From positions 141,501 to 205,500 of the forward strand of contig NZ_OY284436.1 of NCBI RefSeq assembly GCF_958304185.1: a DNA stretch of 64,000 bases, given 5' to 3'. This DNA comes from an uncultured Erythrobacter sp. GTDB taxonomy: Bacteria > Pseudomonadota > Alphaproteobacteria > Sphingomonadales > Sphingomonadaceae. A program made the position numbers and the translations under genes. This document shows positions 1 through 7,083 of the stretch, in pieces. A model generated the notes under the pieces. It saw only the letters and a program-made list of their open reading frames with translations. It had not been told where the DNA came from and searched no databases. Each line of letters begins with the position of its first letter. The first letter of the stretch is position 1.

Positions 1-1
1 T

Positions 2-796
2 GCGGATGTCTCCGACCTTGCGCGCAGCGTGCTGGAGGCGGACGGCGTGCGCGTGTTGACGGGCCACAAGGCCGTGCGGATCGAAGAACGCACGCTGATC
101 GCCGAGGCGGGCGGGCAGGGGGCGCGTATCCCGTTCGACGTGCTGCTGGTCGCGGTCGGGCGCAAGGCGCGGCTCACCGGGTTTGGGCTAGAGGATATCG
201 GCGTCGATACCGCCAAGACCGTGGTCACCGACGAATTCCTCGCCACCAAATTCCCCAACATCTTTGCCGCGGGCGATGTGGCGGGCCCCTACCAGTTCAC
301 CCACACCGCCAGCCATCAGGCCTGGTACGCCAGCGTCAACGCGCTGTTCGGGAGCCTGCGCAAGTTCAAGGCCGATTACCGCGTGATCCCCGCCGTCACC
401 TTCCTTGATCCCGAATTCGCCCGCGTCGGCCTCAACGAACGCGAGGCGGCGGAGCAGGGCATCGCGGTCGAAGTCACCCGCTACGACCTCGACGATCTCG
501 ACCGCGCGATTGCTGAGAGCGAGACCCGCGGCTTCGTGAAGGTGCTGACCCCGGCCGGCGGCAAGGACACAGTGCTGGGGGCCACCATTGTGGGCGCCCA
601 CGCGGGCGAGTTGCTCGCCGAATATGTGCTGGCGATGAAGCACGGCATCGGGCTCAACAAGATCCTCGGCACGATCCACGCCTATCCCACGATGGTTGAA
701 GCGAACAAGTTCGCCGCCGGTAACTGGAAGAAGGCGCACAAGCCCGAAGGCCTGCTCAAATGGGTCGAGCGCTATCACACCTGGCTGCGGGGCTAG
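2..796 (+). CDS. NAD(P)/FAD-dependent pyridine nucleotide-disulfide oxidoreductase (C-terminal part, truncated by window edge)
   Basis: The reading frame is open from the first bases of the window to TAG at 794-796, so the gene starts upstream; an internal start at 29 would be artificial. What is visible is the end of the NAD-binding domain, the second FAD contact (FAAGDVAGP, a TxxxxxAAGD-type motif) and the whole C-terminal dimerisation domain (begins near PAVTFLDPEFARVG). The HAYPTM motif near the end corresponds to the His-containing motif of the dihydrolipoamide dehydrogenase/mercuric reductase family. The N-terminal redox CxxxxC is outside the window, so the substrate cannot be named. 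The next gene starts 6 bp downstream, suggesting co-transcription. Confidence 0.85.
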   Translation, partial: ADVSDLARSVLEADGVRVLTGHKAVRIEERTLIAEAGGQGARIPFDVLLVAVGRKARLTGFGLEDIGVDTAKTVVTDEFLATKFPNIFAAGDVAGPYQFTHTASHQAWYASVNALFGSLRKFKADYRVIPAVTFLDPEFARVGLNEREAAEQGIAVEVTRYDLDDLDRAIAESETRGFVKVLTPAGGKDTVLGATIVGAHAGELLAEYVLAMKHGIGLNKILGTIHAYPTMVEANKFAAGNWKKAHKPEGLLKWVERYHTWLRG

Positions 797-802
797 GGCG
801 GC

Positions 803-2074
803 GTGGAGTTGTTCGACCAGCTGCGCGGGATCATCGGCATTACGGTGCTGATCGGGATCGCATGGGCCATCAGTGAGAACCGCAAGGCCCACCCCGGCTG
901 GCGCTGGATCGCAGGCGCGCTGGCGCTTCAGGGCTTGCTGGCGGTGCTTATCGCCCGAGTCCCGATTGTCTGGCAGGCGGTCGGCCTCGTCAATAATGCG
1001 GTCAGCGCAGTCGAGGCGGCGACGCTCAAGGGCTCGTCCTATATGTTCGGCTATCTTGGCGGGGCGGAGTTGCCGTTTGCTTTGAAGGACGGCGCGCAGC
1101 CGCCGCTGGTGATCGCCTTCCAGATCCTGCCGCTGGTGATCGTCTTCTCTGCGCTGGCCGCGCTGCTGTGGCATTGGGGCGTGCTGCGCTGGATGGTGAA
1201 CGGCCTCAGCTTCCTGCTGCGCCGCAGCCTAGGCGTGAGCGGCGTCGTCGGTCTGTCGGGCGGGGCGAGCGTGTTTCTCGGCGTGGTCGAAGCGCCGCTG
1301 GTCACCCGCGCCTATTTCGCACGCATCAGTCGGACCGAGCTGTTCCAGATCATGACGCTGACGATGGCGACCATCAGCGGCGCGATCCTGATCCTTTATG
1401 CGACGACCTTGCGCGAGACGGTGCCGGACGCGGTCGGCCACATGATCTCCGCCTCGCTGATCTCGCTACCCGCCGCGCTGCTGATCGCGCGGCTGATGGT
1501 GCCGGGCAGGCCTGATGATGTTGCGACCGAGGTGGAAAAGGAAGACCCCGGCCTGCGTTACGAATCGAGCATTGATGCCATCGTCAAAGGCACGATGGAC
1601 GGGATGCAGCTGTTCCTTGCGGTGATCGCGGTGATCATCACGGTGTTCGCGTTGGTGGCGCTGGTCGATATGGTGCTGGCGATGCTGCCGCTGGTGGATG
1701 GCGATCCGCTCAGCCTCAAGCGCCTGCTTGGCTGGGTGCTGGCGCCGTTCATGTGGCTGCTGGGCGTGCCGTGGAGCGAAGCGCAGGCAGCGGGCGGCTT
1801 GATGGGGACCAAGGCGGTGCTCAACGAATATGTCGCCTATCTCGAACTCGCCGCGCTGCCGGACGGGACGCTGGGGCCGCGCAGCCTGCTGATCGTCACC
1901 TATGCGCTGTGCGGCGTGGCAAACCTCGCCAGCGTCGGCCTGCTGGTTTCGACCATCGGCACGCTTTGCCCCGAACGCCGTGCGGAAGCGGCGGGGCTGG
2001 GGATGAAAAGCTGGATTTCCGGCAACCTCGCCAGCGCGATGACGGGGGCGTGGATCGGGCTGGTGACATGGTGA
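803..2074 (+). CDS. NupC-type concentrative nucleoside transporter (CNT family)
   Basis: This 423-aa polytopic inner-membrane protein should import nucleosides by cation symport. The start is GTG at 803, because the only upstream codons in this frame run straight into the stop codon of the preceding gene 6 bp away. The N-terminal segment, a Gate-like region (LSGGASVFLGVVEAPL), the motif GTKAVLNEYVAY and the ending CGVANLASVGLL all fit the three-part CNT architecture, and the length is normal. Family assignment is firm; substrate range (purine or pyrimidine) is not readable. It probably shares a transcript with the flavoprotein upstream. Confidence 0.9.
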   Translation: MELFDQLRGIIGITVLIGIAWAISENRKAHPGWRWIAGALALQGLLAVLIARVPIVWQAVGLVNNAVSAVEAATLKGSSYMFGYLGGAELPFALKDGAQPPLVIAFQILPLVIVFSALAALLWHWGVLRWMVNGLSFLLRRSLGVSGVVGLSGGASVFLGVVEAPLVTRAYFARISRTELFQIMTLTMATISGAILILYATTLRETVPDAVGHMISASLISLPAALLIARLMVPGRPDDVATEVEKEDPGLRYESSIDAIVKGTMDGMQLFLAVIAVIITVFALVALVDMVLAMLPLVDGDPLSLKRLLGWVLAPFMWLLGVPWSEAQAAGGLMGTKAVLNEYVAYLELAALPDGTLGPRSLLIVTYALCGVANLASVGLLVSTIGTLCPERRAEAAGLGMKSWISGNLASAMTGAWIGLVTW

Positions 2075-2099
2075 GGGGGGCTGATCCCTTCACCCCCAC

Positions 2100-2180
2100 C
2101 CCGGGCTTGACCCGGGGCCACGCTGTTCTTCCGCCTTACGCTTGTCGCAGCAGGAAGCTGGGTCCCGGGTCAAGCCCGGA
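2100..2180. repeat. Intergenic inverted repeat (REP/BIME-like element)
   Basis: Two 17-base arms, 2100-2116 and 2164-2180, are inverted copies that differ at one position. Each arm itself begins with CCCGGG and centres on a TTGACC or GGTCAA core. The 47-base spacer has no conserved coding sense. The element fills the gap between the nucleoside transporter and the phosphatidyltransferase and would form a very stable hairpin in RNA. No T-run follows, so it is not a classic terminator. It resembles the dispersed GC-rich palindromes of sphingomonad genomes, which is an inference because no second copy was seen in the window. Confidence 0.7.
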
Positions 2181-2195
2181 ACGGGGAGAGCTTTA

Positions 2196-2801
2196 GTGTT
2201 CGACGCCAAACTTCGCCCGCTGATCGACCCGCCGCTGAGCCGGCTGGGCCGTCTGCTGGCAGGGCTGGGGGTGACAGCCAACGCGCTGACCTTCACCGGC
2301 CTTGCGCTCGGGCTGGCGGGCGCGACGGCCATCGCGTTCGGCCACCTCGGCTGGGGCCTGGCGCTCATCATCGCCAACCGCATCGCTGACGGGCTCGACG
2401 GCGCGGTGGCGCGGGTGCGGGGGTCGAGCGACCTTGGTGGTTATTTCGATATTGTCGCCGACTTTGCTTTTTATGTCAGCGTTCCCGTCGGCTTCGGCCT
2501 TCTCAGCCCAGCCAACACCCTCCCCGCTTTGGTGCTGGTGGCGAGTTTTGTGCTGACCGGGGTGAGCTTCCTCGCCTTCGCCGTGATCGCCGCCAAGCGC
2601 GGGGCGACCACCGAGGCGCATGGCAAGAAGAGCTTCTTCTACTCCACCGGCCTTGCCGAAGGGGCCGAGACGATCGCGGTGTTCATCGCCATGTGCGCCG
2701 CGCCGGCGTGGTTCGGCGTGTTCGCCTATGCCTATGCCTGCCTATGCGTTCTCACCGTGGTCCAGCGCAGTGCGATGGCGGTCAGCACATTCCGCGATTA
2801 A
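2196..2801 (+). CDS. CDP-alcohol phosphatidyltransferase family membrane protein
   Basis: This integral membrane enzyme of 201 aa transfers a phosphoalcohol from a CDP-linked donor. The signature is at about residues 62-85: DGLDGAVARVRG followed by GGYFDIVAD, giving the family's aspartate-rich metal site, with a spacing between AR and G that looks one residue short of the textbook pattern. The start is GTG at 2196, preceded by GGGGAGAG. The longer frame from TTG 2142 would translate the inverted repeat and is rejected. The product could be a phospholipid synthase such as PgsA-like or an archaetidylinositol-phosphate-like enzyme; the alcohol acceptor is unknown. Its TAA overlaps the TTA stop of the convergent DUF1499 gene. 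Confidence 0.85.
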   Translation: MFDAKLRPLIDPPLSRLGRLLAGLGVTANALTFTGLALGLAGATAIAFGHLGWGLALIIANRIADGLDGAVARVRGSSDLGGYFDIVADFAFYVSVPVGFGLLSPANTLPALVLVASFVLTGVSFLAFAVIAAKRGATTEAHGKKSFFYSTGLAEGAETIAVFIAMCAAPAWFGVFAYAYACLCVLTVVQRSAMAVSTFRD

Positions 2802-3610
2802 CGGCTGGCCGCACCCAACAGCGCTTCGGTGCGCGACCGCAGTTCGGCGATGCGCGCAGCGTTGGCGCCGAGATCGCTGACACCCACACGGCTGACCGAG
2901 CGGAAGTCGATCTGGCTGTCACCCACGCGGGCGACGACATCATCCTTGAAGCCGAACCAGAAGGTCTCGGCCACGCCCTCGACGATGCCGGCGGCCGGAT
3001 CGGGGCGAATATCGGTAAGGCCCATCGCGCCCATCGCCGCGGCCACGGCGGCGACGCCTTCGGCCTTGCCCGCGCCGCCCAGTGGCAGCGGCGCCGGGCG
3101 ATCCTTGCGGTCAGTGATGATCTGCGCGTGCGATTTCACCGCAAGCTCCGGCGAGACTCGCTCCTTGTAGAGCTCAAGCTGACCCAGCGGGGTTTGATAA
3201 TCGCTCACCGGGTTCGCTTTCGCCTTAGCTCGCGCGGCCATGGTCTCGGCCGAGAAGACGGGCGGATTACCAGTATCGGTGGCGATATCGTGGATCGGGT
3301 TCTGTTCGGCCTTGCCGCCAGCGCTCATGAACATCACCAGCGCGGCGCCCGGTGCCAGCAGGCCGAGAATCGCTGCGGCCAGCGGGCCGTTGCGGCGCGG
3401 TTTGGCGCGGGCGGACAGAATCAGCGAAACCAGCGCGGCCAGCGCGGTTACCCCCAACACGATCATGCCGCCGAAGAATGTCAGCGTCATCAACCCGATC
3501 TGCCAGCTCCAGATTCCGAATTTGGTGCCCAGCGCGGCAATCGCGAAATAGAGCGGGATGAACGCCAGCAGGGCGAGAATGAGCTTGGTGTGCTTGGGCA
3601 GGTTTGTCAT
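2798..3610 (-). CDS. DUF1499 domain-containing membrane protein
   Basis: The protein of about 270 aa has three hydrophobic segments in its first 110 residues and then a soluble DUF1499 domain. The domain begins at NPIHDIATD and ends with GFKDDVVARV and a DFRSVSRVGVSDLG-type block typical of the family. DUF1499 proteins have no established biochemical role. The start chosen is ATG at 3610 (MTNLPKHTK), just before the first membrane span; another ATG lies at 3622. A further upstream frame to 3727 has no family sequence. The gene converges on the phosphatidyltransferase and the two stop codons share the palindrome TTAA. Confidence 0.8.
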   Translation of the reverse strand: MTNLPKHTKLILALLAFIPLYFAIAALGTKFGIWSWQIGLMTLTFFGGMIVLGVTALAALVSLILSARAKPRRNGPLAAAILGLLAPGAALVMFMSAGGKAEQNPIHDIATDTGNPPVFSAETMAARAKAKANPVSDYQTPLGQLELYKERVSPELAVKSHAQIITDRKDRPAPLPLGGAGKAEGVAAVAAAMGAMGLTDIRPDPAAGIVEGVAETFWFGFKDDVVARVGDSQIDFRSVSRVGVSDLGANAARIAELRSRTEALLGAASR

Positions 3611-3813
3611 GCCCACAGTCATAACGCCGGGTGCACGCATGGCAATCTTTGTGGCACAGCCGTGAAACCCTTTGCGGGTCTCCGCGTTGCTGGGTAACGG
3701 TATCTGGGGAGAGGGCCTTGGCGACACGTGAAGTCCCGCTTTCCATGCCCGAAAATCTGGTTTAAAGCCCGCTGGGATGCGGGAGGAACAAGTTGTTCAG
3801 AGGACAGATAACC

Positions 3814-4323
3814 ATGAAGCGTAATTTCCTGATGGGCGCGGCCGCGCTGGCGAGCCTCGTTACCCTTTCGGCTTGCGGTGGCGGTGCTGGCGGCGACGCC
3901 AATGCTCCGGCCCCGGCGGCTACCGAAGAAGCCATGGCCGTCGAAACCCCGGCGGCGGCAGAAACTCCGGCGGCTGCTGCCGCTGACGGTGCCAAGGTCG
4001 AATATGCCAGCTTCACCACTGACGCCGCTGCCGGCGAAAAGGTGTTTGCGGCTTGCCGCACCTGCCACGTGTTCGACGAAGGTGTGAACCGCGTCGGCCC
4101 GTCGCTGCACAAGATCGTCGGCCGCAAGTCGGGCTCGGTCGCTGGTTTCAGCTACTCGGACGCCAACAAGAACAGCGGCATCACCTGGACGCCGGATGTG
4201 CTGTTCGCGTATCTTGAAGATCCCAAGGGCTACATCCCGGGCACCAAGATGGCCTTCCCGGGCGTCAAGGACGCGCAGAAGCGCGCCGATCTGGTCGCCT
4301 ATCTGGAAGCCCAGTCGAAGTAA
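3814..4323 (+). CDS. Lipoprotein-type class I cytochrome c (cytochrome c2-like)
   Basis: The 169-aa protein starts at ATG 3814 after AGAGGACAG. It has a signal peptide ending in a lipobox (LVTLSAC, Cys at about residue 21). An Ala/Pro/Glu-rich linker of about 40 residues follows, then a class I cytochrome c domain with heme motif CRTCH, a VGPSLHKIVGR block and a distal Met ligand in GTKMAFPGV. It is predicted to be a membrane-tethered periplasmic electron carrier. In an aerobic phototroph such a c2-like carrier could re-reduce the reaction centre, particularly as no pufC is present here. That role is inference, since it lies 45 kb from puf. A rho-independent terminator follows directly. Confidence 0.9.
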   Translation: MKRNFLMGAAALASLVTLSACGGGAGGDANAPAPAATEEAMAVETPAAAETPAAAAADGAKVEYASFTTDAAAGEKVFAACRTCHVFDEGVNRVGPSLHKIVGRKSGSVAGFSYSDANKNSGITWTPDVLFAYLEDPKGYIPGTKMAFPGVKDAQKRADLVAYLEAQSK

Positions 4324-4349
4324 TTCATCGCCTCCGGGCGAGAATGATG

Positions 4350-4380
4350 GGGCGGCGCGGGAAACTGCGCCGCCCTTTTT
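4350..4380 (+). terminator. Rho-independent terminator of the cytochrome c gene
   Basis: A GC-rich stem of 11 bp (4350-4360 with 4365-4375, one G-U pair) closes a GAAA tetraloop and is followed immediately by TTTTT at 4376-4380. This is a textbook intrinsic terminator 26 bp after the stop codon. Confidence 0.95.
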
Positions 4381-4429
4381 CGTGGGCGGTTTGATGGAAC
4401 GATTGAGCCAGGCCCCAGCTAGGCACGCG

Positions 4430-5959
4430 TCAGGCGGCGAGCAGGCTCGCGTCGGCGGGGCAGTGCTGCCGGAGATATTCCTCGTGAGTCGGCAGGCTGG
4501 CGATGCCGCGGGCGATCAGGATGCGCAGGTTGGCGAGGAATTCGGTCAATTGCGCGGGCGCGATCTGATCGGCCATCGGATCATAATCCGCTGGCATGAT
4601 GCCTTGCCCCAGCATCACCTGAATCCAGCTCGCATCGCGGAACAGATCATCGTGATCACGCCCGACACGGCCCGATGCGGCGAACAGCTCCAGCTTGTGA
4701 GTGAGGCTATCCGGCACCTCCATGTGCTTGCAGTAGCGCCAGAATTCCGAATCCTCGCGGTCTGTACGGTGGTAGTGCAGGATCAGGAAATCGCGGATCT
4801 GCGCGAATTCGGCGGTGCAGCGGCGGTTGTATTCGTCCCGCATCGCCGCCGGGTTGCCGGCCCGGGGGAAGAGTTGGATCAGGCGGCTGACGTGCGACTG
4901 GATCAGGTGGATCGAGGTCGATTCGAGCGGTTCGAGAAACCCGCTTGATAGGCCAATCGCCGCGCAATTATGCGCCCAGAACGTCTCACGCCGCCCGGTG
5001 GTGAAACGGATCGGGCGGGGATCGCCCAGCGCCTTGGTGTCGAGACCTGTAAGCAATACATCGGCCGCCGCGTCGTCACTGGTGAAGCCGCTGGAATAGA
5101 CGTGCCCGTTGCCGGTGCGGTGCTGCAAGGGGATACGCCACTGCCAGCCTGCGTCCCTCGCCGTGGCGCGGGTATAGGGCACCAGCGTCGGCAGCCGCTC
5201 GCTCGGCAGCGCCAGAGCGCGGTCACACGGCAACCAGCGCGACCAGTCCTCGTAACCCACCCCCAGCGTCTCGCCCAGCAGGAGCGAGCGGAAGCCGGTG
5301 CAATCAATGAAGAAATCGCCTGCGACGCGTTTTCCATTCTTCAGGGTGATGGCGGTGAGGTCACCGGACTCACCATCACGCTCGACGGTTTCGACGATCC
5401 CCTCGGTCCGCGTGACCCCGCGCTTTTCGCTGTAGGCGCGCAGGAACAAGGCATAGCGGCTGGCGTCGAAATGATAGGCATAGGCGAGACCCGTCATCGC
5501 GGTATTCCCGACCCGGTCGAGCTTGCCAAAGCGCGCTTGTTCTGCCGCCTGCTGGTGCAGCGAATAGTCCCACAGGCCCTTGGGATCGGGCGCTGCCTCG
5601 CCGCTCACGCTGCGCCGCCAATAGTGGTGGAAGGCGACATTGCTGAGGTTCATGCCCGCATCGCCGAAGGTGTGGAGATAGCGGCTGCCCTTCTTGCCCC
5701 AGTCGACGAATTCGATCCCTAGCTTGAAGGTGCCCGATGTCGCCCGCAGGAACTCATGCTCGTCAATGCCGAGGATGGTGTTCAGCCGGATGATCTGCGG
5801 GATCGTCGCCTCGCCCACGCCGACTGTGCCGATCGCCTCGCTCTCGACCAGTTCGATGGCAAGGCGTTGGCCCAGCAGGCGGCTGAAGGCGGCGGCGGTG
5901 ATCCAGCCCGCCGTCCCACCGCCGACAATCACGAGTTTCCTGACCTCTGGTTGCATCAT
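4430..5959 (-). CDS. Tryptophan halogenase family flavoprotein (copy 1)
   Basis: This 509-aa FADH2-dependent halogenase family protein has the dinucleotide motif GGGTAGW at 13-19. The catalytic lysine falls exactly at K79 (in [11 protein letters not shown]), the position used in PrnA and RebH. The halogenase signature WQWRIP follows in the second half, then GFLEPLESTS. Known family members convert halide and O2 into hypohalous acid held by the lysine. Characterised relatives from Brevundimonas and Xanthomonas act on free indoles. A flavin reductase partner is not in the window. The gene lies 17 bp after the DUF6445 gene on the same strand and is probably co-transcribed with it, divergent from a TonB receptor. 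Substrate and physiological role are unknown. Confidence 0.9.
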   Translation of the reverse strand: MMQPEVRKLVIVGGGTAGWITAAAFSRLLGQRLAIELVESEAIGTVGVGEATIPQIIRLNTILGIDEHEFLRATSGTFKLGIEFVDWGKKGSRYLHTFGDAGMNLSNVAFHHYWRRSVSGEAAPDPKGLWDYSLHQQAAEQARFGKLDRVGNTAMTGLAYAYHFDASRYALFLRAYSEKRGVTRTEGIVETVERDGESGDLTAITLKNGKRVAGDFFIDCTGFRSLLLGETLGVGYEDWSRWLPCDRALALPSERLPTLVPYTRATARDAGWQWRIPLQHRTGNGHVYSSGFTSDDAAADVLLTGLDTKALGDPRPIRFTTGRRETFWAHNCAAIGLSSGFLEPLESTSIHLIQSHVSRLIQLFPRAGNPAAMRDEYNRRCTAEFAQIRDFLILHYHRTDREDSEFWRYCKHMEVPDSLTHKLELFAASGRVGRDHDDLFRDASWIQVMLGQGIMPADYDPMADQIAPAQLTEFLANLRILIARGIASLPTHEEYLRQHCPADASLLAA

Positions 5960-5976
5960 CCTGTCCCTGTCGCGCC

Positions 5977-6711
5977 CTATCCCGCCGCCGGGCGGAAGAA
6001 GGCATTGATCGTCAGCCGACCCTCGGCAGGGTCGGCGCTCAATGGCGCGGCATTGTCGATCACCCCGCTGTGCAGGATGTTACCGCGATAGAATACTGCA
6101 CTGTTGAACGCGCCGGGAACCGCGTGAATTCGCTCGAAATGCGGGGCGCCATCGGTGGGGTAGGAGGCCGGCGGCAGTCCGTTGCGCGCGACATCAGCCT
6201 GCACCGCAGCAGCATAGCGCGGGTAGTCATTGGCGGTCAGCGACTCGAGCCCGGTTGCCCGGTGGCGGAAGAAGGCGGTGCCGCCGTGTCCGGTGCGGTG
6301 GAGGTAAAGCATCATCGCGATCTGCGTCGGATCGGTGCCGTCGACATGGGGCAGGCACTGGATCGGCGCGAGCTCGGCGGGCGGGGTGGTCACCAGCGAA
6401 TACCACGCCTGCATCTCCCACGCGCGGCCATAGGGGCCAAACCACTGATCCAGCAGCGGTGTCAGCTTGGTGAGCCAGGCGCGGCAGATCGCCGGATCAA
6501 GCGGCGCCCGCACCCCGGGATATTGCGGCGTGACCTTTGCAAAATTTTGCAAAGTGCCCTGCGAAATGACCTGCTCAGGCGCCTCGAGAAATCCGTCGAT
6601 GCTAATAAGCGTATGATTACACGCTGAAAATGTCCTTGTCTGCGCGTGCGCGAGGGAGATGCCCCATCCTTCGGGGGCTGATTGCTTGGAAGAAGTGGGC
6701 GGTGTGGCCAT
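5977..6711 (-). CDS. DUF6445 family protein, 2OG-Fe(II)-oxygenase-like
   Basis: The 244-aa protein is cytosolic with no signal peptide. It carries the layout of a double-stranded beta-helix oxygenase: an HxD pair in LPHVDGTD, then GGTAFFRHR, a second His in YRGNILHSGV and an Arg in RLTINAFF near the C terminus. That suggests Fe(II)/2-oxoglutarate binding, although DUF6445 proteins have no proven activity that I know of. The start is ATG at 6709-6711; a frame extending to 6747 has no better ribosome site. It is the first gene of a two-gene unit with halogenase copy 1. A perfect 20-bp palindrome matching the locus operator lies inside its coding sequence at 6535-6554. Confidence 0.75.
   Translation of the reverse strand: MATPPTSSKQSAPEGWGISLAHAQTRTFSACNHTLISIDGFLEAPEQVISQGTLQNFAKVTPQYPGVRAPLDPAICRAWLTKLTPLLDQWFGPYGRAWEMQAWYSLVTTPPAELAPIQCLPHVDGTDPTQIAMMLYLHRTGHGGTAFFRHRATGLESLTANDYPRYAAAVQADVARNGLPPASYPTDGAPHFERIHAVPGAFNSAVFYRGNILHSGVIDNAAPLSADPAEGRLTINAFFRPAAG
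6535..6554. promoter_or_regulatory. Perfect 20-bp palindrome containing TTGCAA-N4-TTGCAA (candidate operator, intragenic)
   Basis: The sequence reads identically on both strands over 20 bases. Its core, 6537-6552, is TTGCAA-AATT-TTGCAA, the same architecture as the element at 16293-16308 upstream of the sugar transporter. It lies about 160 bp inside the DUF6445 gene and about 530 bp from the TonB receptor start. A role as a LacI-type operator (roadblock or looping) is inference. Confidence 0.55.
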
Positions 6712-7083
6712 GGGGGTAAGCCTATCAAACTCCGGGAGGCAGTCCATCTGGAATGGCTAAGCCAATGCAATAACGCGAGATTACTGAATGCGGGGCCGCG
6801 CCCACGCCATGGAGACAGGGGGTGATCAGGTCTGGGTCGATGTTGCACTGCGGCATCGACCAAAACTGTGTCAAACAGGCAACATTCCGCCCTATCAGCG
6901 CGCCCCAAAACCCATGTGAACGTTGCCAAAAGTGCCTCAAAGCATTGAAAAATATAAAATATATACAAAATTCCGGTTGTTCCCGCGCATCTGCTTTTTG
7001 GCGATTTACCTGAGGTTCATGTTGGGCTATGAAAAAACCTGCAAAAGCGCACGTTGAGGGGCGCTTGCGGGAGGGGATTTCTG
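6712..7083. promoter_or_regulatory. Divergent promoter region between DUF6445-halogenase and the TonB receptor
   Basis: This 372-bp non-coding stretch must hold both divergent promoters. It contains a conspicuous AT-rich block at about 6945-6972 within otherwise GC-rich DNA. Near the receptor start there is a small leader hairpin (AAGCGC 7045-7050 with GCGCTT 7061-7066), then the ribosome site GGGAGGGG at 7069-7076. No well-spaced sigma-70 boxes could be assigned with confidence, and no TTGCAA operator copy lies within the gap itself. Confidence 0.5.

Noticed and set aside
7021..7083. Leader hairpin before the TonB receptor as a riboswitch
   Set aside because: Only a 6-bp stem is evident, without the conserved core of any known riboswitch class.
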